Below, piece after piece: positions 1 to 5,671 of a DNA stretch of 5,819 nt. The position numbers and the translations under genes were made by a program. Origin of the DNA: Bacteroidaceae bacterium (GTDB taxonomy: Bacteria; Bacteroidota; Bacteroidia; Bacteroidales; Bacteroidaceae); NCBI GenBank assembly GCA_017628775.1, contig JAGBYN010000054.1, positions 1-5,819 of the forward strand. Reading direction: 5' to 3'. Position 1 is the stretch's first letter. The number at the start of each line of letters is the position of its first letter. The notes beneath the pieces were generated by a model. The model did not search any database and was not told the origin of the DNA. It worked only from the letters and a program-made list of their open reading frames with translations.

Positions 1-7
1 AAGGTCC

Positions 8-23
8 GTTAAGAGGTTAAGAG
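8..23. repeat. 8-bp tandem repeat, two copies (GTTAAGAG)
   Basis: GTTAAGAG occurs twice head to tail just outside the left 42-bp array. It resembles the GTTGAGAG-type repeat on the other side of that array (211-252), so the array sits between two patches of related purine-rich microrepeats. No coding role is visible. Confidence 0.5.
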
Positions 24-31
24 AGATGTAG

Positions 32-53
32 GGGCCGATCCCCGTGTCGGCCC
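32..53. other. 7-bp perfect hairpin at the outer edge of the left array
   Basis: GGGCCGA (32-38) is the exact reverse complement of TCGGCCC (47-53), with an 8-nt loop. The right arm is the start of the first 42-bp unit. The left arm therefore reads as an inverted copy of the unit's GGGCCGAC core placed just outside the array. No T-run follows on either strand, so I do not call it a terminator. Confidence 0.45.
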
Positions 54-195
54 GTCGTCAATCAACTCACGAATCGTGCCAAGCCGTGTCGGCCCGTCGT
101 CAATCAACTCATGAATCGTGCCAAGCCGTGTCGGTCCGTCGTCAATTCACTCATGAATCGCGCTAATTTGTGTCGGCCCGTCTCAATCAACGTAC
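44..195 (+). repeat. Left array of 42-bp tandem repeats (3 units plus a degenerate terminal half-unit)
   Basis: The marker GTGTCGG recurs at 44, 86, 128 and 170, an exact 42-bp period. Units at 44-85 and 86-127 are type B (ending CGTGCCAAGCC) and differ at one base. The unit at 128-169 is type A (ending CGCGCTAATTT). The last unit (170-195) lacks one base and decays after CAATCAACG. The first 19 bases of a unit are nearly constant, and A and B differ in the second half. Type B carries the 11-bp inverted repeat CACGAATCGTG (68-78 in the first unit); type A carries ATTCA-CTCA-TGAAT. Copies abut without spacers. Copies in inverted orientation lie at 5672-5819. The array is downstream of the PstS-like gene. 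Confidence 0.9.
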
Positions 196-210
196 TAACG
201 AGGGCTTAGA

Positions 211-252
211 GTTGAGAGATGAAAGTTGAGAGACGAGAGTTGAAAGAAAAAA
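211..252 (+). repeat. 14-bp purine-rich tandem repeat, three copies
   Basis: Three consecutive 14-bp copies start with GTTGA: 211-224, 225-238 and a more degenerate one at 239-252 that runs into an A-tract. The total length is 42 bp, the same as the period of the adjacent array. On the minus strand the third copy supplies a T-tract downstream of the hairpin at 282-304. The stretch 196-395 holds no credible gene. Confidence 0.6.
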
Positions 253-281
253 AACGAAAGCACAATCGAAGCATTATTCGT

Positions 282-304
282 GAGACGTCCCACTGGGGCG
301 TCTC
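282..304 (-). terminator. 10-bp hairpin downstream of the PstS-like gene, possible terminator
   Basis: GAGACGTCCC (282-291) pairs with GGGGCGTCTC (295-304) around a 3-nt loop, giving a 10-bp GC-rich stem with one G-T pair. For the leftward gene ending at 396 it lies about 90 bases after the stop. A second small stem (CGAA 267-270 with TTCG 277-280) and a run of eight T on the minus strand (245-254 region) follow. The T-run is about 30 bases from the main stem, so this is not a canonical intrinsic terminator. It may instead be a dispersed palindromic element. Confidence 0.45.
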
Positions 305-395
305 CTCAACAGTGTACTACCACTTCCGCCGTCCTACCAACCGCATGGCACTTTTACTTTATTCTCTGTATTGCCGTTCAAGATGGTCATTCAAA

Positions 396-1328
396 TTAAT
401 CCACGATATTAACATCTCTGACCTGAACTTGCGCAGAGGGGAGCAATTGAGAACCATTGCAAATGATTTTCTGCCCCTTAGAGTCCTTAAGGAAGAAATA
501 GAAACTCTTTACTTCTGAGCGACGACGGGGGTCAGTGGTTATGGCATATACCGAGCGAACGAGGGGATAATCACCCGTGGCAATATAATATTGGTAAGGG
601 CGGAAGAAATCAGCCTTTTCATCAGACTGACGACTCACCATCATCACCTGCACATCAAGATCATGGAAACTATTGATCACACTGTCGGAGCGCAACCAAT
701 CCACACCCACTACAGCGATTACATTGGGATTATTGCGGGCTGCATCGATTGCCTTAAGGTTACTGCCCTGTGCGAAGAGATTACCACCGAGCTGTTTGCT
801 GCGACACAGCGAGTCGGTCATGTAACGCACAGTACTTGAACGTGAGTTGTCGAACACCACGTTGATTTCTTCATGGCGCGTGCCATGCTTAAGCTGATCC
901 CAATGGGTGATTTTGCCGTCAATCACATCACGAAGTTCATCCAAAGTAATTAATGAGTCGGGATTTTGGCGACTGGTTACGAGGGCAATGGCATCATAGG
1001 CAATCACACTATGAAGGGCATTCCCTGTTTTACGCTTGATAATTTCGCGTTCGAGGTCTGTGAGTTTTCTTGTCGCAATACAACAGCGCACACTATCATC
1101 GATCAGCATGTGAATGGCAGAATCTTCAGTCACGTAGTAAGGTTGCATATTGGCTTCAGGATGGAGTTTTCCAAACTGCTCAACTTCTTCATCCATGATT
1201 GTTGAGAATGTTTCGTCGATCGCCACCTTAACGACATTTTCGGTCATCCAAGCCCCGGGATTATTTTGTTCGCAGGCTGTGAACAACAATACTGATAAAG
1301 AAATGATTTATAAAATCAGCTTATTCAT
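396..1328 (-). CDS. PstS-like substrate-binding lipoprotein, signal peptide interrupted by an in-frame TAA
   Basis: This is a periplasmic-binding protein of the PstS-like type (PBP_like_2 group), found after tonB in many Bacteroidetes. The ligand is unknown; phosphate is only the family label. From the ATG at 1328 the reading is MNKLIL, stop, IISLSVLLFTAC, EQNN. That is a textbook lipoprotein signal with lipobox FTAC and Cys at codon 19, except that codon 7 is TAA. The remainder is intact: ATRKLTD, an AYDAIALV strand, the LDELRDVIDGKITHWDQL segment, VFDNSRSSTVRYM (a likely ligand-loop region), RPYQYYIATGDYPLVRSVY, and a C-terminal SQLLPS motif. An open frame from TTG at 1289 gives 297 residues but cuts the signal to LLFTAC, too short for export. 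Either the gene is freshly disabled or the base is a sequence error. A terminator separates it from tonB, so it probably has its own promoter. Confidence 0.8.
1308..1310 (-). other. In-frame TAA at codon 7 of the PstS-like gene
   Basis: Reading from the ATG at 1326-1328, codons 1-6 are ATG AAT AAG CTG ATT TTA and codon 7 (1310-1308) is TAA. The same frame continues without another stop to 396. A hydrophobic residue is expected here; TTA (Leu) to TAA is one base change. TAA is the normal stop of this gene, tonB and exbB, so code reassignment is not supported. Confidence 0.85.
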
Positions 1329-1369
1329 AAGTTTGTAGGTTTTAGTTTAAACGTGTATTTATACTGACG

Positions 1370-1377
1370 CAAAAATA
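1370..1377 (-). promoter_or_regulatory. Candidate -7 promoter element for the PstS-like gene
   Basis: The minus strand reads TATTTTTG here, an exact match to the Bacteroidetes -7 consensus TAnnTTTG. A start a few bases downstream would leave a leader of roughly 35 nt before the ATG at 1328. No TTTG-type -33 element is visible at the usual distance, which falls inside the tonB terminator. The element overlaps that terminator's T-tract. Confidence 0.35.
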
Positions 1378-1419
1378 CAAAAAAGTTGGCAGACCATAAT
1401 CATTTAGGTCTGCCAACTT
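1371..1419 (-). terminator. Intrinsic terminator of the exbB-exbD-exbD-tonB operon
   Basis: A perfect 13-bp inverted repeat (1383-1395 with 1407-1419, arm AAGTTGGCAGACC) has an 11-nt loop. On the minus strand it is followed directly by TTTTTTG and TATTTTTG. It starts 50 bases after the tonB stop. The plus strand has no T-run after the stem, so it acts leftward only. It separates tonB from the PstS-like gene. Confidence 0.9.
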
Positions 1420-1468
1420 AATATGTTTCAACTTAAACCGAATATAAATCGATCGTATTTAAGCTAAA

Positions 1469-2317
1469 TTATTGAATACGGAAACGGATAGGGAGTGTGT
1501 ACCATACACGCACGGGGTTACCCTGTGACTTCGCGGGGATGAACTTAGGCAATTTCTTAACCACCTTAATAGCAGCTTCGTCACATTCGTCAGAGAGGCT
1601 CTTACGAACGGTAACATCACCTACTGAACCATCCTTTTCAACCACGAAACGTACGATTACCACACCTTGAAGTTCTTGTTCGAGGGCGATGCTGGGGTAC
1701 TTGAGGTTATCAGCGATAAACTTCAAGAGCGCATTTTCACCACCAGGGTACTGAGCCTTCTGTTCTACCACGTTTTCAAGGATTTCGTCTTCAGCGGGTG
1801 GCACTTCATCACCACCAGCGATTTGGTTATCCTTCAAGTCGTCGATATTGATACCGTCTTCTGTATCACCCACGTAGTCCTGAGAAGCGATCGCAATGTT
1901 CTTACGTGTTACTTCTTCCTGGCTCTTGAGTGCTTTAGTTTCGTCAACTTCGTCCACGATATCAGGTACAGTAAATGCGATAGAAGCCTTTACCGCAACC
2001 TTTTGAACAACAGGTTTTTCGTATTCTTGCTTGATTTCTTGCTTCGGCTCTTCCTTCTTAGGTTCTTCCTTCTTCAATTCAGCGAAAGAAGTTTCCATTT
2101 CAGCTGTCATATCGCGATTGGCTTCAATTGCAGCAGACACTGCAGTCTTAACACCAATAATAACAGCCAAGGCAACGATACCGAGAAGCACATAAATTAC
2201 TGAAACGAGGCGACGCTTAGGAGCCTTAGAACGCATAGCATAAGCGCCGTATCCTTGGTTACGACCTTCAAAGACGAGGTCACACCATTCTTTGGAAGCT
2301 AAATCAATATTAGACAT
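1469..2317 (-). CDS. tonB: TonB energy-transducing protein
   Basis: TonB couples the inner-membrane proton motor to outer-membrane TonB-dependent receptors. The 282-residue product begins with the Bacteroidetes signature EWCDLVFEGRNQGYGAYAMR (10-29), a cytoplasmic segment ahead of a single membrane helix at about 37-57. A charged Glu/Lys/Pro spacer follows (KKEEPKKEEPKQE, 82-94), then an acidic periplasmic linker, and a C-terminal TonB domain (about 189-282). That domain has YPGG (190-193), LKYP (205-208), GVVIVRFVVEKDGSV (218-232), DEAAIKVVKKLPKF (246-259), and the ending PVRVWYTLPIRFRI. Length is typical. It is last in the operon, 24 bp after exbD, and is followed by the strong terminator at 1371-1419. 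The ATG at 2317 is supported by the conserved N-terminus; there is no Shine-Dalgarno sequence, as usual in this phylum. Confidence 0.96.
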   Translation of the reverse strand: MSNIDLASKEWCDLVFEGRNQGYGAYAMRSKAPKRRLVSVIYVLLGIVALAVIIGVKTAVSAAIEANRDMTAEMETSFAELKKEEPKKEEPKQEIKQEYEKPVVQKVAVKASIAFTVPDIVDEVDETKALKSQEEVTRKNIAIASQDYVGDTEDGINIDDLKDNQIAGGDEVPPAEDEILENVVEQKAQYPGGENALLKFIADNLKYPSIALEQELQGVVIVRFVVEKDGSVGDVTVRKSLSDECDEAAIKVVKKLPKFIPAKSQGNPVRVWYTLPIRFRIQ

Positions 2318-2341
2318 GCTTTTAAAACTTTGCTTATGTTA

Positions 2342-2980
2342 TTACTTTTCATAAGGAACAGCGTTTTGGATCATTTCCAAGTCCTGTTCATTAATTTTGT
2401 CAATCACATATTTACCAATGCAGCAAATCTGCATTTCGTCGAGTGCGTTAATGAGGTTCAAATAAGTTGCTTCATCTGTTGCCTTGATGATGGCAGATGG
2501 TGTAATATCAGAATTCTTGATTTCTGACAAACGCTTCTTATATTCCTCACGGTTCTTTTGGTCTTGTTGAACGTTAGCGGTCCAACGGCCTGCGAATTCC
2601 TTATCAAGAGCCTTTACTTGAGCTTGAGCTTGTGCATTCTTTGCCATCAATACGGCGCGAATACCATCCTTGCCATAAGCTGTTTCGTAAGTAGTAGCTT
2701 CTGCAGGCTTACCTTCAAAGTAGTAGATCTTGTCGTCCTTATCAAGGATAATCGTGATAGCTTTGTCTGACGCAACTTGACTCTTATTTTCCTGCTTGAT
2801 GTCATCTTTGTCCGAAGGCATAGAGATTTGCATCGTTTGAGGCTTAATAAGTGTTGTACAGAGCATGAAGAACGTCACGAGCAACATGATCATGTCAACC
2901 ATCGGCGTAAAGTCGACGCGAGCATTCATTTTCTTCTGCTTGCTGTTGCCGCCACCGCCGCCCATATCTAAACTTGCCAT
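2342..2980 (-). CDS. exbD: ExbD/TolR-family proton-channel subunit, second copy
   Basis: This is an inner-membrane motor subunit partnering ExbB. The 212-residue product has a glycine-rich cytoplasmic tail (MGGGGG, 6-11), then RVDFTPMVDMIMLLVTFFML (21-40). In this motif T25-P26 and D29 correspond to the ExbD family's TP motif and its essential membrane Asp (D25 in E. coli). One membrane helix spans about 27-45. The periplasmic part is longer than the roughly 140-residue proteobacterial ExbD. It includes an Ala/Gln/Lys-rich, probably helical insert (about 112-150) and a C-terminal TPSAIIKATDEATYLNLINALDEM segment typical of the ExbD fold. A CC pair precedes the final region. The gene starts 13 bp after the other exbD ends, so the two are cotranscribed and may form a heterodimer. 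Confidence 0.94.
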   Translation of the reverse strand: MASLDMGGGGGNSKQKKMNARVDFTPMVDMIMLLVTFFMLCTTLIKPQTMQISMPSDKDDIKQENKSQVASDKAITIILDKDDKIYYFEGKPAEATTYETAYGKDGIRAVLMAKNAQAQAQVKALDKEFAGRWTANVQQDQKNREEYKKRLSEIKNSDITPSAIIKATDEATYLNLINALDEMQICCIGKYVIDKINEQDLEMIQNAVPYEK

Positions 2981-2993
2981 AACATTCTATTGA

Positions 2994-3638
2994 TTATTCC
3001 TCAACGCCTTTGAGTGCCGTAATCAAGTTGTAACGGTTCTCATCGACTTCGCGTAAGGAGTCCATAACTTTTTTAATTGCTGAATAGGGAGTAGTCTTGT
3101 CCGCCTTGATAGCGATACCCATGTCTTTCCCGTTTGCTGTGCGAGCTGCTTTAACCCACCACTTAAGTTCGTTTCTTTGATCACCGATGATGGTACCATC
3201 AGGCATTACATCGGGCACAGGAATACCTGCGTCAGGATTCTTCAACAAGTACTCATTGCGAGCATGACTATCGAGATTCATCCAGCTTGCCAAAACATTA
3301 CAGGGAGTACCGAATGTTGAGAGCGTAGAGAATGCTTCAAGTTGCTCTGAAGTGAGCTTGAGGTGTTCGTCCGAAATCATCTGTTCAGCCATTGCACGTT
3401 GTGTGTTGGGGTTATCCATACAAAGGAACACCTTACCGCTCTTTTCAACGAAAATAGTGAGAAGATTGTATTCGGGAATCTTGATTTCAGAAACTGAACC
3501 AGGAGTATTTACTTTTACAGGTTCGTCCTTAACGAACGTCGCAGTAAGCATAAAGAAGGTAAGCAGCAGGACCATGACGTCACTCATCGGCGTCATGTCG
3601 ATGAACGTGTCTTGTTTTTTTACTTTAAAACGTCCCAT
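2994..3638 (-). CDS. exbD: ExbD/TolR-family proton-channel subunit, first copy
   Basis: The 214-residue product has a short basic N-terminus (MGRFKVKKQD), then TFIDMTPMSDVMVLLLTFFML (11-31). In this motif T16-P17 and D20 match the conserved TP motif and proton-carrying Asp. A single membrane helix spans about 19-36. The periplasmic domain opens with a beta-rich TPGSVSEIKIPEYNLLTIFVEKSGKVFLCMD stretch. It then has an insert of about 70 residues not found in short ExbDs, and ends with DKTTPYSAIKKVMDSLREVDENRYNLIT, the usual C-terminal helix-strand unit. It lies 26 bp after exbB and 13 bp before the second exbD. Sequence identity with that copy is low outside the membrane motif, so this is an old duplication with divided roles, not a recent one. 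Confidence 0.94.
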   Translation of the reverse strand: MGRFKVKKQDTFIDMTPMSDVMVLLLTFFMLTATFVKDEPVKVNTPGSVSEIKIPEYNLLTIFVEKSGKVFLCMDNPNTQRAMAEQMISDEHLKLTSEQLEAFSTLSTFGTPCNVLASWMNLDSHARNEYLLKNPDAGIPVPDVMPDGTIIGDQRNELKWWVKAARTANGKDMGIAIKADKTTPYSAIKKVMDSLREVDENRYNLITALKGVEE

Positions 3639-3664
3639 TGTTAAAATGTTACCTTAATTATGGA

Positions 3665-4528
3665 TTAGTGAGTTGCGTTAAATGTTTGAACGATTGAGAA
3701 ACCTACTTCGTCGATGCAGAAAGTAAGGCGGTCGATCTTGTTTGTGTAGAAGTTGTAAGCGATAACGGCAGCAGCACCTGTTGCGATACCTGATGCAGTA
3801 TTTACAAGCGCTTCAGAGATACCTACAGAAAGTGCAGAAGAGTCAGCACCACCTTCACCAGCCATAGCCGAGAATGACTTGATCATACCCATTACGGTAC
3901 CGAGAAGACCGGTAAGAGTACCGAGAGTTACGATAGTACCGATGATAGGAAGGTTTTCTTGCATCATAGGCATTTCGAGAGCAGTAGCTTCTTCAAGTTC
4001 CTTTTGGATAGCGAGAACCTTTTGTTCCTTAGAAAGAGTATTATCCTTTTCTACTTGGCGGTAAGTAGCGAGTGTAGAACGTACTACGTTTGCTACAGAA
4101 CCTTGTTGCTTGTCGCAAAGTGCTTCAGCAGCATCGATATCACCAGCCATGAGGGCCTTCTTGATGTTACCTACGAAACGACCTACAGAACCCTTACCGT
4201 TAGCAGTACGGATAGCGAGGAAACGTTCGATAGCGAGAGCAATAACAGTGATGAACTGACCCCAGATAAGAGGCACGATGAAACCACCCTTGTAAACTGT
4301 ACCTACGATACCATCTGGTTCATAGTCAGCATCCTGGAAGAAGTGGAAAGGAAGACCAGTGAAAGCTTCGTTACCAAGGAAGTTTGTCTTGTAACCAGCT
4401 CCGAACACATAGAGACATTCAGCGATGATAAAGCAAATAAGGATAACGATCCAACCTGCCTTTACGCCCTTGAAGCCTTGAGACTTCTTTGCAGCACCCT
4501 TGGGTGCAGTAGCATTTGTTGTTGCCAT
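3665..4528 (-). CDS. exbB: ExbB/TolQ/MotA-family proton-channel protein
   Basis: ExbB is the multi-helix scaffold of the motor that uses the proton gradient to energise TonB. The 287-residue product has an N-terminal helix at about 25-44 (an addition seen in Bacteroidetes), a second at about 83-104, and a cytoplasmic helical region with LMAGDIDAAEALCDKQQGSVANVVRSTL. The conserved channel pair follows: IIGTIVTLGTLTGLLGTVMGMIKSF (195-219), and ISEALVNTASGIATGAAAVIAYNFY (237-261). The GLLGTVMGM and ALVNTASGIATG motifs are diagnostic of the family. It is the first gene of the operon. The ATG at 4528 is preceded by an AT-rich leader without a Shine-Dalgarno sequence. The 230-bp upstream gap carries the probable promoter and operator. 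Confidence 0.96.
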   Translation of the reverse strand: MATTNATAPKGAAKKSQGFKGVKAGWIVILICFIIAECLYVFGAGYKTNFLGNEAFTGLPFHFFQDADYEPDGIVGTVYKGGFIVPLIWGQFITVIALAIERFLAIRTANGKGSVGRFVGNIKKALMAGDIDAAEALCDKQQGSVANVVRSTLATYRQVEKDNTLSKEQKVLAIQKELEEATALEMPMMQENLPIIGTIVTLGTLTGLLGTVMGMIKSFSAMAGEGGADSSALSVGISEALVNTASGIATGAAAVIAYNFYTNKIDRLTFCIDEVGFSIVQTFNATH

Positions 4529-4563
4529 TTGATAAAATTATTAAATTAAGTGTTTATAAAAAA

Positions 4564-4582
4564 AATGTTGATAATCAAAACA
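4564..4582. promoter_or_regulatory. Fur-box-like palindrome upstream of exbB
   Basis: TTGATAATCAA (4568-4578) is a perfect 5+1+5 inverted repeat. Its TGATAATCA core equals the centre of the classical 19-bp Fur box (GATAATGATAATCATTATC), and aligned over 4564-4582 I count 12 of 19 matches. It lies 36-54 bases before the exbB start. Iron control of a TonB operon would make biological sense, but AT-rich palindromes are common in this base composition. Confidence 0.3.
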
Positions 4583-4632
4583 TTGCACGCGGAGCGGCTG
4601 CAAAAACAAAGATTTCACAGACTGTCCGAGGG

Positions 4633-4640
4633 CAAAATTA
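4633..4640 (-). promoter_or_regulatory. Candidate -7 promoter element for the exbB operon
   Basis: The minus strand reads TAATTTTG, an exact TAnnTTTG match, which would give a leader of about 100 nt before exbB. A clear TTTG at -33 is missing. A competing site nearer the gene is the TTTTG...ATGTTTTG pair in the 4579-4606 region, which fits less well at its -7 box. The rest of the 4529-4758 gap is AT-rich, includes a T7-AAG-A7 stretch at 4676-4692, and holds no gene. Confidence 0.3.
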
Positions 4641-4685
4641 CTTATTTTTTCACGATTAGACGTAATAAAACATCATTTTTTTAAG

Positions 4686-4731
4686 AAAAAAAGAAATGCA
4701 GAGATGACGAAACCATAAATTCTGTTCTCTG
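4686..4731 (-). terminator. Weak candidate terminator of menA
   Basis: On the minus strand, CAGAGA (4731-4726) can pair with TCTCTG (4704-4699) across a 21-nt loop. It is followed by CATTTCTTTTTTTC. The position, about 30 bases after the menA stop, and the T-tract are right for a terminator. The stem is only 6 bp, so termination before exbB is likely but not certain. Confidence 0.4.
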
Positions 4732-4758
4732 TTTCAGGTCGCCATTCCGAAAGAAAGG

Positions 4759-5646
4759 CTACACTAAAATCTTATCCGACACATAGGCCAAAACCACCAA
4801 AAGAGCGAAAGTCAACATGTTGCGCGAAGTAAATCCTAAGATGCGATTCAACGCTGGTCCGTGGTTGATTTGGACCATCTTTCGCCACGTCAGATAATGG
4901 GGCAGCAGATAAAAAGAAGGGAGAATAGCCAACCATAAATTTCCGTCCAATGCCAGGAATGCCACGCAAATATAAGCCGCGATGCCTTGCAATAAGTAAG
5001 CCAAACTTCCGAAGCGTTCGCCAAAAAGCACAACAATGGTGCGCTTGCCCGCAACGCGGTCCGTGTCGCGGTCGCGATAGTTATTGAGCACGAGCAGAGT
5101 ATCAACACACAAACCACAAGCGGCTGAGAGCAACCATACATTCTGTGTCAAAGTGCCGGCTTGAACATAATAGGTACCAATCACGGGCACAAAGCCAAAG
5201 AACACCCACACCAGCAAATCACCCAAACCATGATAACTCATGAGCGTGGTGTAAAGAAAGGCAAAAAGAACGCAGGAAAGGCCTAAACCTATCAGCCACA
5301 AACCGCCATACATCAACAAAGCACAGCCGCAGATACCAGCAAGAACGAGCATCACTGCAATCCCCCACCCCATAGCTTTGGGGGTAATCCACCCTTGTGC
5401 ACAAGCACGCTTTGGCCCCAAACGCTCAGCGGTATCCGTGCCACGTTTAAAGTCATACAGGTCATTAATGAAATTTGCAGCGATCTGCATCCAAATCGCG
5501 AACAGCGCGCAAAGCACTGCAGGTTGCCAACGCATCACATCATCGGCATAAGCCATTGCCGTTGCTGTAGCAACCGGTATTAATGCCGCAGTAAGCGTCT
5601 TAGGACGCGCTGCAAGCAACCAAGCTTTTAATGAATTTGTTTTCAT
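4759..5646 (-). CDS. menA: MenA, 1,4-dihydroxy-2-naphthoate polyprenyltransferase
   Basis: MenA attaches the polyprenyl tail to 1,4-dihydroxy-2-naphthoate, giving demethylmenaquinone, at the inner membrane. The 295-residue product starts MKTNSLKAWLLAARPKTL, the usual MenA opening. The two Mg-binding aspartate-rich motifs of the UbiA superfamily are present: NDLYDFKRGTD (61-71) and NNYRDRDTDRVAGKRT (188-203). About eight or nine hydrophobic helices separate and follow them. Length is normal for MenA. I chose the ATG at 5646. The frame stays open upstream to the window edge, but those codons are translated 42-bp repeats (14 residues each, e.g. NRANLCRPVVN) and precede the conserved start. No Shine-Dalgarno sequence or -7 match is visible upstream. 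It may be cotranscribed with a gene beyond the right edge. Confidence 0.93.
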   Translation of the reverse strand: MKTNSLKAWLLAARPKTLTAALIPVATATAMAYADDVMRWQPAVLCALFAIWMQIAANFINDLYDFKRGTDTAERLGPKRACAQGWITPKAMGWGIAVMLVLAGICGCALLMYGGLWLIGLGLSCVLFAFLYTTLMSYHGLGDLLVWVFFGFVPVIGTYYVQAGTLTQNVWLLSAACGLCVDTLLVLNNYRDRDTDRVAGKRTIVVLFGERFGSLAYLLQGIAAYICVAFLALDGNLWLAILPSFYLLPHYLTWRKMVQINHGPALNRILGFTSRNMLTFALLVVLAYVSDKILV

Positions 5647-5671
5647 GGAATAAAGAATATAATAAGGGGTG

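Noticed and set aside
44..195. CRISPR array
   Set aside because: The 42-bp units abut with no unique spacers, vary in sequence, and no cas genes are present.
305..395. Remnant gene or small RNA between the PstS-like stop and the hairpin
   Set aside because: No start with a supported frame, no strong fold and no promoter match was found; nothing can be supported here.
219..518. Plus-strand open frame of 99 codons (MKVERRELKEKK...)
   Set aside because: It starts in the purine-rich tandem repeat, runs across the hairpin at 282-304 and into the antisense of the PstS-like gene. It shows no recognisable domain and low-complexity composition.
1308..1310. Alternative genetic code reading TAA as sense
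   Set aside because: TAA serves as the terminal stop of the PstS-like gene, tonB, exbB and the first exbD in this window.
1667..2203. 178-codon plus-strand frame opposite tonB
   Set aside because: It lies wholly antisense to a gene with clear TonB motifs. The Phe/Leu-rich product is the mirror of the Lys/Glu-rich TonB spacer.
3959..4549. 196-codon plus-strand frame opposite exbB
   Set aside because: It is antisense to a strongly conserved ExbB, with no domain of its own. The openness follows from exbB codon usage.
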